A stretch of 36,449 nucleotides of DNA from an uncultured Oscillospiraceae bacterium. GTDB taxonomy: Bacteria; Bacillota; Clostridia; Oscillospirales; Oscillospiraceae. The stretch spans positions 1-36,449 of the forward strand of contig CAKTQR010000022.1 in assembly GCA_934597175.1 (NCBI GenBank), given 5' to 3'. This document shows, piece after piece, positions 16,535 to 25,400 of this stretch. Every line of letters begins with the position of its first letter. The first letter of the stretch is position 1. The notes under the pieces are model-generated. The model had not been told where the DNA came from. It saw nothing but the letters and a program-made list of their open reading frames with translations, and did no database searches. Position numbers and translations under genes: made by a program.

Positions 16535-17451
16535 TGGAAATTATCGAAATTATTGCACAGGAGAGCGGCGAGCGTATCGACGCTCTCCTTGCTCGCTCGG
16601 AAGAAATGCTCACCCGCTCGGCGGCGCAGAAGCTGCTCGACGCCGGAAAGGTGAGCGTGAACGGCAAGCCGGTAAAGAAAAATTACAAGTGCCAAAGCGG
16701 CGACACGGTGCGCTTTAGTCTCCCCGAGCCGGAGGAGACCGAGCTTATTGCGCAGGATATCCCGCTTGATGTGGTTTTTGAGGACGGCGATGTCATCGTC
16801 GTAGACAAGCCCCGGGGCATGGTGGTGCACCCGGCGGCGGGTCACCCGGACGGCACACTTGTCAACGCCCTCATGCACTATTGCGGCGACACGCTGTCCG
16901 GCATCGGCGGCGAGAAGCGCCCCGGCATCGTCCACCGCATCGACAAGGACACCTCAGGGCTGCTCATCGTTGCGAAAAACGACCTTGCGCATTTGGGGCT
17001 GTCCGAGCAGCTCAGGGACCGCAGCCTTTCAAGAGTTTACGAGGCCGTGGTCAAGGGCAGACTACGTGACGACTCGGGCACGATAGACGCCCCCATCGGC
17101 AGACACCCCACCGACCGCAAGCGCATGGCGGTGACGGATAAAAACTCCCGAAGCGCCGTGACGCACTGGGAGGTCATCGCCCGCTACAACGGCTACACGC
17201 ATGTTCGCTGCCGCCTTGAGACCGGCAGGACGCACCAGATAAGAGTTCACATGGCGCACATCGGCCACCCGCTTTTAGGCGACTTCACCTACGGCGCACC
17301 GAGCCCCGAAAAGGGTCTTACCGGTCAGTGCCTCCACGCCCGGGAATTAAAATTCATCCACCCCCGCACCGGCGAGCAGATCCGCCTCACCACCGACCTC
17401 CCCGAATATTTTACCGAAGTGCTCAGCAGATTGGGAAATCCCATAGGATAA
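16534..17451 (+). CDS. RluA-family pseudouridine synthase (RluD-like)
   Basis: A 305-residue rRNA pseudouridine synthase. An N-terminal S4 RNA-binding domain (about 14-62, LTRSAAQKLLDAGKVSVNGKPVKKNY) is followed by the catalytic domain with HRIDKDTSGLLIVAKND (catalytic D137) and RTHQIRVHMAHIGHPLLGD. The S4 domain and GMVVHPAAGH motif fit RluD-type enzymes, which modify helix 69 of 23S rRNA, but RluD and its paralogues cannot be told apart by eye. It overlaps lspA by one base; the lspA-rluD pair is common in Firmicutes. Confidence 0.93.
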   Translation: MEIIEIIAQESGERIDALLARSEEMLTRSAAQKLLDAGKVSVNGKPVKKNYKCQSGDTVRFSLPEPEETELIAQDIPLDVVFEDGDVIVVDKPRGMVVHPAAGHPDGTLVNALMHYCGDTLSGIGGEKRPGIVHRIDKDTSGLLIVAKNDLAHLGLSEQLRDRSLSRVYEAVVKGRLRDDSGTIDAPIGRHPTDRKRMAVTDKNSRSAVTHWEVIARYNGYTHVRCRLETGRTHQIRVHMAHIGHPLLGDFTYGAPSPEKGLTGQCLHARELKFIHPRTGEQIRLTTDLPEYFTEVLSRLGNPIG

Positions 17452-17490
17452 AAAAAGTAAGCTGTTCGTTTGAACAGCTTACTTTTATTT
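17451..17490. terminator. Bidirectional terminator between rluD and dpaB
   Basis: A perfect 15-bp stem, 17453-17467 / 17472-17486, loop GTTT, with TTTTATTTT on the plus side and a T-run of seven on the minus side. It serves the convergent rluD and dpaAB transcripts. Confidence 0.92.
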
Positions 17491-18059
17491 TACAGTAAAA
17501 CCGGCTGCAGCTGCCGCCCCTCCAGTGCCGCTTCGATGGCATCGGGCAGGAGCGTGAAGTCCGAGGCGAGGGAGTAGGGCTTATTATTATAATCGTCCTG
17601 TCTGTACGGCACGAGGTAGACATTTTTGCGGCTGAATAGCGCCGCTATGTTCGGGGCAGAGCCGGTCAGGCCGTCGTTTGTGGAAAATGCGATGACGAGC
17701 GGCTTGCCGTTTCTTAAATGCGCCTTGGCGGCCATCGTGACGGCGGTGTCGGTCACGCCGTTTGATAGCTTTGCCATGGTGTTTCCCGTGCACGGGGCGA
17801 TGACGAGTGCGTCCATGGGCGTACTCGGCCCGAGGGGCTCAGCGTCTGCGATGGTGCACACGGGCGCACGCCCGGTAATGTCAAAAAGCCGCTTTTTGAA
17901 GTCCTCTGCCGTGCCGAAGCGGCTGTCGGTCGACGCCGCAGTCTCGCTCATTATGGGCACGATATCGTAGCGCTCGCACAGCGTATCGAGCACGCCGAAC
18001 AGCTTTTCATAGGTGCAGTAAGAGCCGCAAAGCGCAAGCCCTATGCGTTTTTTACTCAT
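17490..18059 (-). CDS. dpaB: Dipicolinate synthase subunit B
   Basis: A 189-residue flavoprotein-fold subunit (SpoVFB) that works with DpaA to make dipicolinic acid from dihydrodipicolinate in the mother cell; dipicolinate is then loaded into the spore core. Family features are the N-terminal KRIGLALCGSYCTYEKLF, MSETAASTDSRFG, DALVIAPCTGNTMAKLSNGVTDTAVTMAAKAH, and FSTNDGL. It begins 8 bases inside the end of dpaA, so the two are translationally coupled. Its presence shows an endospore former. Confidence 0.94.
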   Translation of the reverse strand: MSKKRIGLALCGSYCTYEKLFGVLDTLCERYDIVPIMSETAASTDSRFGTAEDFKKRLFDITGRAPVCTIADAEPLGPSTPMDALVIAPCTGNTMAKLSNGVTDTAVTMAAKAHLRNGKPLVIAFSTNDGLTGSAPNIAALFSRKNVYLVPYRQDDYNNKPYSLASDFTLLPDAIEAALEGRQLQPVLL

Positions 18060-18891
18060 GTTCTTCCTCCCTTATGATACTCATGACCGCACTGAAGATA
18101 AGCCCCGCCGCCGACTCGGGCGCATACCGCCCGGGAAGCCCGGGTGCGGCGATATACCGCAGCCCCAAGCGCTCGGCGTCATGTTTGTCAATCCCCGGCG
18201 TCGACGCCAATTCGAGCAGCAGGCAGCTTTTTTTAAACCCCTCAAGCGTGGGTATCACCGCCGCCGGAGCGGTGTTGATGACGGCATCGAAGGCAGAATA
18301 CAGCGCCGTGTCGCCCGGGTGCATCGCATGCAGACCCATGCCCTCGGCAAGCGCACGGGACTCGACATTTTTCGACATGACCGTCGTTTTGGCATCAAGC
18401 CCCCGCAGCTTGTGCGCCAGCAGCCTGCCTATCCGCCCGTAGCCCACGACGAGGACTTTCGTGTCGAACAATGTCGAGCGCAAATTCTCCGCCAGCAGCG
18501 AGACCGCCCCCTCGGCGGTGACATTGGCGTTGCCGACGGTGAACTCCGGCCGGGTCATGATATCCCGCAGGCGCAGATGCTGTGCCGCCTCACGCAGCTT
18601 GGGTGAAATTTTGCCGCCGCACACGAGCGTGCCGGGCGGAATGGCGGGCAAAATTTCCGACAAATTATGTGTTTTTTCGGCAAACGGAGCGTTCAGCGTG
18701 CCCGAAGCCCTGCCCTCCGCCGGCAGCGGCAGCACCACGCAGTCGGCGCTCTCGACGGTTTTCGACATCTTTGCCCCCTCGGGCAGCTTCGCTTTCTCCA
18801 TCGCAAAGCAGCGCACGCCATGACCGGCGTCGGCGAGCATTTTCGCAAGGCACACCTGCCGCTCATCGCCGCCTATTATCAAAAATTTCAT
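18052..18891 (-). CDS. dpaA: Dipicolinate synthase subunit A
   Basis: A 279-residue subunit (SpoVFA) with an N-terminal domain (KFLIIGGDERQVCLAKMLADAGH) and a Rossmann dinucleotide-binding domain (VLVVGYGRIGRLLAHKLRGLDAKTTVMSK). It supplies the redox step of dipicolinate synthesis during sporulation. A GTG one codon earlier (18894) overlaps the end of the ribosome site GAGAGGTGA; the ATG at 18891, seven bases after GAGG, is preferred. Expression is expected in the mother cell under sigma-K in Bacillus; I could not find a clear sigma-K or sigma-E promoter in the short gap. That gap also carries the thyA promoter on the other strand. Confidence 0.94.
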   Translation of the reverse strand: MKFLIIGGDERQVCLAKMLADAGHGVRCFAMEKAKLPEGAKMSKTVESADCVVLPLPAEGRASGTLNAPFAEKTHNLSEILPAIPPGTLVCGGKISPKLREAAQHLRLRDIMTRPEFTVGNANVTAEGAVSLLAENLRSTLFDTKVLVVGYGRIGRLLAHKLRGLDAKTTVMSKNVESRALAEGMGLHAMHPGDTALYSAFDAVINTAPAAVIPTLEGFKKSCLLLELASTPGIDKHDAERLGLRYIAAPGLPGRYAPESAAGLIFSAVMSIIREEEHE

Positions 18892-18920
18892 CACATCACC
18901 TCTCCCGTCATTTTATTCTG

Positions 18921-18950
18921 TTGTGCAGCAGTCGGTGAGTGTGGTATAAT
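18921..18950 (+). promoter_or_regulatory. thyA promoter
   Basis: TTGTGC (18921-18926), an 18-bp spacer and TATAAT (18945-18950) preceded by TGG, which makes an extended -10. The start point would be about 18957, giving a short leader of roughly 23 bases before thyA. Confidence 0.75.
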
Positions 18951-18979
18951 GGTTAGACTAAAAATAATGAGGTATCAAA

Positions 18980-19810
18980 ATGAGCAGAGCAGACGAGATT
19001 TTTATAAGTAACTGCAAGGATATCCTTGAAAACGGCGTGTGGGACACCGACCTCAAGGTCCGCCCGAAGTGGGACGACGGCGAGAGCGCGCACACGGTGA
19101 AAAAATTCGGCATAGTTAACCGCTACGACCTTTCCGAGGAGTTTCCCATACTCACGATACGCCGCACCTACTGGAAGTCGGCGATAGACGAGCTGCTGTG
19201 GATATGGCAGAAGAAAAGCAACAATGTGCACGACTTAAAAAGCCATGTCTGGGACGCATGGGCGGACGAGACGGGCTCTATCGGCAAAGCCTACGGCTAT
19301 CAGCTGGGCGTGAAGCACCGCTACCCCGAGGGCGAGATGGATCAGGTCGACAGAGTTCTGTTTGACCTCAAGCACAACCCGGCATCAAGGCGCATCATGA
19401 CGAATATCTACAACCACGCCGACCTCAGCGAGATGGCGCTGTACCCCTGCGCATACTCGATGACCTTCAATGTCAGCGGCAACCGTCTCAACGCCATCCT
19501 CAACCAGCGCTCGCAGGACATGCTCACGGCAAACAACTGGAATGTCGTGCAGTACGCTGCGCTGACCTGCATGCTGGCGCAGGTGTCGGGGCTCGAGCCG
19601 GGCGAGTTTATGCATGTCATCGCCGACGCTCACATTTACGACCGCCATGTTCCGCTCGTGCAGGAGATAATCGCAAACGAGCCCAAGCCCGCTCCCAAGT
19701 TCGTCATTGACCCCGCCGTCGACGATTTTTACAAGTTCACCGTCGACAGCTTCAGGATGGAAAACTACGAGTTTTCCAAGTTCGACAAAAAAATTCCCGT
19801 CGCAATTTGA
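18980..19810 (+). CDS. thyA: Thymidylate synthase (ThyA type)
   Basis: ThyA makes dTMP from dUMP using methylene-tetrahydrofolate, releasing dihydrofolate. The 276-residue protein has RRTYWKSAIDELLW (phosphate-binding Arg region), GKAYGYQL, the catalytic cysteine C157 in ALYPCAYS, the dUMP-binding NQRSQDMLTANNWNVVQYA, and the HIYDRHVPLVQE segment. It is paired with dihydrofolate reductase, which regenerates the folate, 9 bases downstream. Ribosome site GAGGT is about 7 bases before the ATG. Confidence 0.96.
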   Translation: MSRADEIFISNCKDILENGVWDTDLKVRPKWDDGESAHTVKKFGIVNRYDLSEEFPILTIRRTYWKSAIDELLWIWQKKSNNVHDLKSHVWDAWADETGSIGKAYGYQLGVKHRYPEGEMDQVDRVLFDLKHNPASRRIMTNIYNHADLSEMALYPCAYSMTFNVSGNRLNAILNQRSQDMLTANNWNVVQYAALTCMLAQVSGLEPGEFMHVIADAHIYDRHVPLVQEIIANEPKPAPKFVIDPAVDDFYKFTVDSFRMENYEFSKFDKKIPVAI

Positions 19811-19819
19811 GGTGGTAAC

Positions 19820-20293
19820 ATGGATGCAATAGTTGCGGTATACTCCGACTGGGGCATAGGCGCAGGCGGCACACAGCCGGTGGTTTTAAAGGCTGACCGT
19901 GCGCAGTTTAGGCGGGTAACGGACGGCAAGACCGTCATCGTCGGCAGGCGTACCCTAGCCGATTTCCCGGGCGGCAAGCCGCTCAAGGGTCGGCGGAACA
20001 TCGTCGTGACCCGGCAGAATATTTTAATAGACGGCGCAGAGATCGCCCACAGCGTGGAGGAAGCCGCCGAGATGTGCGATAACGACGCCGTCGTCATCGG
20101 CGGCGCAAGCGTTTACCGTGACTTTTTCCCGCTTATTACCCGGGTGTTCGTCACGAAAATTGACCTTCGCCCCGAGTCGGATTCGTTCTTCCCGAACCTC
20201 GATACACTCCCCGACTGGCAGCTCACGGACGGCGGCGAGGAGCTTTGTGAGGGCGATATCGCCTACCGCTTCACGGTTTATGAAAGGAAGTAG
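19820..20293 (+). CDS. folA: Dihydrofolate reductase
   Basis: A 157-residue NADPH-dependent reductase of dihydrofolate. The N terminus has VAVYSDWGIG, where families usually have VAxxxNxGIG. The active-site acid is D26 (KADRAQF). The cofactor motifs VIVGRRTLADFPGGKPLKGRRNIVVTR and VIGGASVYRDFFPLITRVFVTKI are clear. The ribosome site GAGGTGG overlaps the thyA stop region, consistent with coupling. Trimethoprim response cannot be judged from sequence by eye. Confidence 0.94.
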   Translation: MDAIVAVYSDWGIGAGGTQPVVLKADRAQFRRVTDGKTVIVGRRTLADFPGGKPLKGRRNIVVTRQNILIDGAEIAHSVEEAAEMCDNDAVVIGGASVYRDFFPLITRVFVTKIDLRPESDSFFPNLDTLPDWQLTDGGEELCEGDIAYRFTVYERK

Positions 20294-20296
20294 AAT

Positions 20297-20896
20297 ATGA
20301 AAAAGGCTGCGGCAATTTTGCTTGCATTTTCAGTGCTTTTCCTCGTCGGCTGCAACGACAGCAGCGGGGATGTGAAAAAGCCCACGGAGACCGGCTACAC
20401 CGTCTCGGCGGGCGACTGCTTCGAGATAACGATGCTAAAGGGCGAAGACGGAAACGAGAAATATTCCTACGCCGTCAAGTCCCACGACGGCAAGATCATC
20501 GAGTCCGCCATCTGCGCAAACGAGCCCAAGGTCAAGCCCTTGAGCGACGATCTTCTCGGCGTGCGCTTTTACACGGACACGGACAGCTTCGTGCGCTACT
20601 ACGACCTCAAGGCAGGCCGTGTCTCGGCGTCGTACTTCGGCGCATTTTGGGATAACGGCACTCTCCTTGCGTACAACGACTTTGAAAAAAGCGGCAAGCT
20701 CATCGTGCGTGATATCTTCGACGACAACGGCTACCGCTACGAAAAGGAGATAGAAAGCGACGCCATGGAGCTCATCGTCACCTCCGCCGAGCCCACGGAC
20801 GACGGTAAGACTTTGATAGTCAAATTCACCCTCGGCGAACACGGCTCGGAGAAAAATGTACGGCTGCCTCTGGTGGACAAAGACAGCGATAATTAA
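20297..20896 (+). CDS. Predicted lipoprotein of unknown function
   Basis: A 199-residue protein with a lipoprotein signal peptide (MKKAAAILLAFSVLFLVGC; lipobox LVGC, acylated Cys19). The mature part is acidic and soluble, with no family that I recognise. It follows folA by 3 bases with its own AAAGGAAG ribosome site, so it is cotranscribed with thyA-folA. LspA encoded at 15638 would process it. A promoter for a candidate small RNA overlaps its last codons. Confidence 0.85.
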   Translation: MKKAAAILLAFSVLFLVGCNDSSGDVKKPTETGYTVSAGDCFEITMLKGEDGNEKYSYAVKSHDGKIIESAICANEPKVKPLSDDLLGVRFYTDTDSFVRYYDLKAGRVSASYFGAFWDNGTLLAYNDFEKSGKLIVRDIFDDNGYRYEKEIESDAMELIVTSAEPTDDGKTLIVKFTLGEHGSEKNVRLPLVDKDSDN

Positions 20897-20902
20897 TATA
20901 AT
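20874..20902 (+). promoter_or_regulatory. Promoter of a candidate small RNA
   Basis: TGGACA (20874-20879), a 17-bp spacer and a perfect TATAAT (20897-20902). It overlaps the end of the lipoprotein gene and points toward a strong terminator about 80-110 bases away with no gene between. Confidence 0.6.
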
Positions 20903-20908
20903 GGTTTA

Positions 20909-21019
20909 GAAGTAGAGAATGTGCTGCTACACACCCTTTGGGTCAAAAGAAATGTGGGGTTGGCACTCCCACCGTAACCAAAAAAGCAGCGATTGAGATT
21001 TCTCAATCGCTGCTTTTTT
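20909..21019 (+). ncRNA. Candidate small RNA (~110 nt)
   Basis: From the predicted start near 20909 to the terminator end at 21019 there is no open frame worth noting, but there is structure: GTAG/CTAC, a small ACCC-TTT-GGGT hairpin, GTGGGG / CTCCCAC (20954-20972) and the terminator hairpin. The arrangement of promoter, short structured body and terminator is typical of independently transcribed small RNAs. I cannot match it to 6S, SRP, tmRNA or another known RNA. With Hfq encoded in the same window, an Hfq-dependent RNA is possible but unproven. Confidence 0.5.
20980..21019. terminator. Bidirectional terminator between the lipoprotein and prsA-like genes
   Basis: A long stem: A-run plus GCAGCGATTGAGA (to 20998) pairs with TCTCAATCGCTGC and a T-run (21001-21019). 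T-runs of six or more on both strands make it suitable for both converging transcripts. Confidence 0.93.
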
Positions 21020-21028
21020 ATTATTCAA

Positions 21029-22174
21029 TTACTTCTTCTCCGCCGTGTAGCTTGCGTAGGTCGTAAACTTAAACCCGTCGGTGTTGCTGAAGAACTGGGT
21101 GAAGTCGAAGCCTGCGTACTGGGAGTTGAACTTCGCCTTGCTTGCGACATCCCACGACTTCATCTCGTCATCAAAATCGTAGCTTGCCGCCATCTGGCCG
21201 AGCGTGTAGCCGTACTGATTGGATACATCGACATCATTTGCCGTGGTGGGCAGGCGCATGATGACATGGTAGCCGTGCTGCGATTCGACAACATCCGACA
21301 CCTCGTAATCTTTGAGCGCCTTGGTGGCGTCGGTGTACTCGGTGACCATCACGCCCTCGGTGAAGCAGTAGCCGTTGGGGTACGACTTCTTGCCGGGGTC
21401 TTCGCTGTATTCCTTCATGTACTCAAAGAACTTTTCCTTGCGCTGCTCGTCGTCGGTGATGGCCTGAAGCTCCTTGGCAAGCTTCTCTGCCTTTGCCTTT
21501 TTCTCGGCCTTCTCGGAGTCTGAAAGCTCCTTCGTGGTGGTCTTGCCATCCTCGCCCTCGACATCCTCCGAGGTCTTGAACAGGATGTGGGCGCTCGTCA
21601 TGAAGCCGTTTTCCTCGATGTAGCCCTTGAGGGTCTCCTCGCTGACCTTCTCGCCGTTTTCGCCGTAGAGGGAGGCAAAGATGTTGGCGAGGGTGAAGTT
21701 GACCTTGTTTATCTGCTTGAAGGTGTCGAGCGTGAAGCCCTGACCGTTGAGGGCGGAATTGAACGCTGCGTCCGGGTCGTCCTGATCCTCGTAGTTTTTG
21801 CGGATGGTGCTGATGTTATCCTCAAGGGTCTGGAGCTGCTCGTCGGTGGGCAGGCAGTTCATGGACTTGCCCTTGCTCATGATGACGCAGGCCTGAGCGG
21901 CGTTATACAGCGCCTCGTTAATGCACCATTCGGCGTTGGTCTTGGTCTTATCGTAGATGCACACGCCCTCCCAGTCGACACCGCCGCCGGTGGAGGACTG
22001 GTAGTAGCTCGTGAGGGTGGAGACGGCGGTCTTGAGATAGTACATGTACTCGTCGAAGCTGACATCCACGCCGTCGACGGTCATGACCGTGTCGCCCTTG
22101 TTCGATGACCCGCAGCCGGTAAAGCAGCCGAGTGCGAGCACCAGTGCGAGCAATATCGCAGCAAACTTTTTCAT
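21029..22174 (-). CDS. PrsA-like lipoprotein, peptidyl-prolyl isomerase
   Basis: An extracytoplasmic foldase-type lipoprotein of 381 residues. It has a signal peptide with lipobox FTGC (acylated Cys21), an alpha-helical SurA/PrsA-like N-terminal domain, and a parvulin-type rotamase domain in the C-terminal half (SAHILFKTSED, then YSEDPGKKSYPNGYCF, and SQHGYHVIMRL), with a charged insert of EKKAKAEK type. The open frame extends 30 codons upstream into element C. The ATG at 22174 is the real start, because it gives the signal peptide and follows GGAGAA. It probably helps exported proteins fold at the cell surface. It lies downstream of mfd but separated by element C. Confidence 0.9.
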   Translation of the reverse strand: MKKFAAILLALVLALGCFTGCGSSNKGDTVMTVDGVDVSFDEYMYYLKTAVSTLTSYYQSSTGGGVDWEGVCIYDKTKTNAEWCINEALYNAAQACVIMSKGKSMNCLPTDEQLQTLEDNISTIRKNYEDQDDPDAAFNSALNGQGFTLDTFKQINKVNFTLANIFASLYGENGEKVSEETLKGYIEENGFMTSAHILFKTSEDVEGEDGKTTTKELSDSEKAEKKAKAEKLAKELQAITDDEQRKEKFFEYMKEYSEDPGKKSYPNGYCFTEGVMVTEYTDATKALKDYEVSDVVESQHGYHVIMRLPTTANDVDVSNQYGYTLGQMAASYDFDDEMKSWDVASKAKFNSQYAGFDFTQFFSNTDGFKFTTYASYTAEKK

Positions 22175-22204
22175 TGTGATTCTCCGATCTAAAATAGATT
22201 TAAC

Positions 22205-22455
22205 TAAGCTGGTGGGTGCTGAATCCCTATCGTCTGTCGGTGCATCTATTCGGCATCTCTCCACTTTTTAGGAAAAGCCGAAATTTCTTGAAACCTCACC
22301 GACAGATGCCTTGCAGTTTTGACGGAGCAGATTTTCGTTCAGGCAAAGATAAAGCCCGACGGCCATAATGGATATATATGGGCTAGGGATTTAGCGAAGC
22401 ATGAGCGGAAAGCTGCCCGTCAAAACCGATAGGTGTTCAGCTCACGCCAGCTTTA
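22205..22455 (+). repeat. Three-way-junction element, copy C
   Basis: This 251-bp copy lies in the 324-base gap between mfd and the prsA-like gene, 31 bases before the latter's start. P1 ends are TAAGCTGGTGGGTGCTGAA (from 22205) and TTCAGCTCACGCCAGC (to about 22451), with several compensated changes relative to A. P2 is 22234-22242 / 22297-22305 (CTGTCGGTG / CACCGACAG). The linker is ATGCCTTGCA. P3 is 22316-22325 / 22417-22426 (GTTTTGACGG / CCGTCAAAAC). The core is nearly identical to A and B. Confidence 0.85.
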
Positions 22456-22498
22456 ATTCTAATACTAATTTTAGCAATAATCCAGAACTTTTCGTGAA

Positions 22499-25400
22499 TT
22501 ATTCCGACCAACGGGCAACAAACTTGCGTGCTTCGTCGATGCTCCGGGTTTTCGACTGGATTTTCAGGCTGACGCAGGGCTTTGCGCCCGCCTCGACCTT
22601 TAGCTTACCCTTATACTCGGGCAGAGCATACAGGCGGGACACCTTTTCCATATCGAAATTTTCGAGCGTGAAGCGCAAAAGCCCGTTTTTCTGCTGGATA
22701 TCGCTGATGCCGGCCTTGCCGGCCTCGCCACGCAAAAGCGCCACATGGATGAGCGCATTGACGGACCTCGGCGGATCACCGAAGCGGTCGATTATCTCGT
22801 CGGTGAGATCGTCGGCTTCTGCCTCGGTGCGGATAAGCGCAATGCGGCGGTAGATATCCATGCGCTGCTCGGGCGAGCGGATGTAGCTCTCGGGGATGTT
22901 GGCGCTGACGGACAGATCCGCCGAGCAGTCGGCACGCTTTTCGGGGGCTATGCCACGCTCGGTGAGCACCGCCTCGTTTAACAGCTTCATATACATATCG
23001 TAGCCGACATCTATCATGTGGCCCGACTGCTCTGCGCCGAGGAGATTTCCCGCACCACGGATCTCAAGGTCACGCATGGCGATTTTAAACCCCGAGCCGA
23101 ACTCGGCAAACTCACGAATGGCGGTCAGGCGCTTTTCGGCGACCTCGGTCAGGACCTTGTCCTGCCGGAAGGTGAGATACGCCGACGCACGGCGGGTCGA
23201 GCGGCCGACACGGCCACGGATCTGATGCAGCTGCGCAAGCCCCATCCTGTCGGCGTCCTCAATGATGAGCGTGTTGACATTCGGAATATCGATGCCGGTC
23301 TCGATTATAGTCGTGCAGACTAACACCTGCACCTTGCCGTCGGCGACCTCCTCCATAACGGAGGCGAGCATATCCTTATCCATCTGCCCATGGGCGACCC
23401 CGACGGTGACCTCGCCGCCGAGCATGTCACGAATTTTTATCGCCGTGCGCTCGATATTATCGATGCGGTTGTGCAGGTAATACACCTGCCCGCCACGCTG
23501 AAGCTCACGGTTAATGGCATCGCACAGCACCGACCAATCGTGCTCCATGACGAAGGTCTGCACCGGCAGCCTGTCCTGCGGCGGCTCGTCAATGGACGAC
23601 ATATCACGGATGCCGGAAAGCGCCATGTTGAGCGTTCTGGGTATCGGCGTTGCCGAGAGCGTCAGGACATCGACACCTCTCGACATTTCCTTTATGTGCT
23701 CCTTGTGGCTCACGCCGAAGCGCTGCTCCTCGTCGACGATGAGTAGCCCCAAGTTTTTAAACTTAACATCCTTTTGCAGCAGCCTGTGCGTACCGATGAC
23801 AAGGTCGCACTTGCCGGTCTTGAGGTCCTCGAGCGTTTTGGTAATTTGGGCGGGCGTTCTGAATCGGCTGAGCACCTCGACCGTCACGGGGAAGCCGAAA
23901 AAGCGCTGCACGGCGGTCTGATAATGCTGCTGGGCAAGCACCGTCGTGGGGACTAATATTGCCGCCTGCCGGTTATCGAGAATACACTTCATGACCGCCC
24001 GCAATGCGACCTCGGTCTTGCCGTAGCCGACATCGCCGCACAGAAGTCTGTCCATCGGCACGCCCGACTCCATGTCGGCCTTGATCTCGCTTATGCACCG
24101 CAGCTGGTCGTCGGTCTCCGTGTAGCCGAAGTTATCCTCAAACTCACGCTGCCAAGCCGAGTCCTTTGCAAAGGCGTGACCCGGGACACGGGCACGCTCG
24201 GCGTAGAGGGCGATAAGCTCCTTGGCGAGCTTCTTTGTCGCCGCCTTGGCACGGCTGCGGGTCTTTGTCCACTCCGCACCGCCCATTTTCGACAGCTTCA
24301 CCTTGTGCTCCTCGCCGGCACCCAGATACTTTGTCACCATATCCAGCTGCGTTGCGGGGACATACAGGGTGTCCGTCCCGGCGTAGCAAATTTTTATATA
24401 GTCCTTTTCAAAGCCGTCGACCTTCATCTTGTGGATGCCGGCAAAGCGGCCGATACCGTGCACCTCATGCACGACATAGTCGCCCGGGGTAAGGTCGGCG
24501 TAGGAGTTTATGCGCTCACGATTGGTGGGCGCTTTTTTCCTGCGCCCGGCTTTGTGCTCCCGCACACGGATAAGCTGCGCATCGGTGATAATGGCAAGCT
24601 TTATCCCGGGGTACTCTATGCCGGCGCTCATTGCGCCGACGGAGATATAGCACTCGCCGCACTCGGGCATTTTTTGGAGTTCCTCGTACACGAGCGCACG
24701 GATATCGTTATCCTTAAAAAAGTCCTGCAACACCTGCGCACGGCGCATGTCGCCCGCAAGGACGACGACACGGTAGCCCTGCTTGAGGTACAGCGAAACA
24801 TCGTCGGCTGCGGTTTTCACCGAGCCTGCGTAGCTCGGCAGCTGCTTTGCCGGTATAGAGCACAGCGTCCTCGGCTCTAAGGGGTATCTGCCGACGGTGA
24901 AGGCATCGGCCATATACACCGGATAGTCCGACATTTTTCGGCAAAGCTCGTCAAAGGTCGACCGAAAGCTCTCCGCAGTGACACCGAGCATGCCCTTTTT
25001 CGACAATGCGGAAACATCCTCGCCGAGCTGCTTAATGAATCCCCTTGCACGGTCGGCGCACCTCGGCGGCTGGTCGAAGAAAACGAAGCAGTCGTCGGGG
25101 ATATAGTCCATGCCGTAGGCAGGGTCGTACAAAACGGGGAGATAGCGGTCGAGATCCTCGAGCTTGACATCGTTTGCAATACGCTCGGCATCGCCACGCA
25201 GGGTCTGCTCAAGCTCCTTTAGCTGCTGCGAGGTCTTGTGGCGGGCGCAGCGGTCTGCCATGGCGAGAAGCTTTGCGCTCACGCCCTCAGCCCCGCCGTC
25301 GGCAAGCGAGATAAGCGCCTCGGCAGCGGGCAGCACACGGCAGCGCTCGACAGCCTCGGTGCGGCGCTGGGTGTGGACATCGAAAAAGCCCATGGAGTCA

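Noticed and set aside
22175..22264. Upstream start of the prsA-like gene inside element C
   Set aside because: It hides the signal peptide and lies in repeat DNA; the ATG at 22174 follows GGAGAA and gives a proper lipobox.
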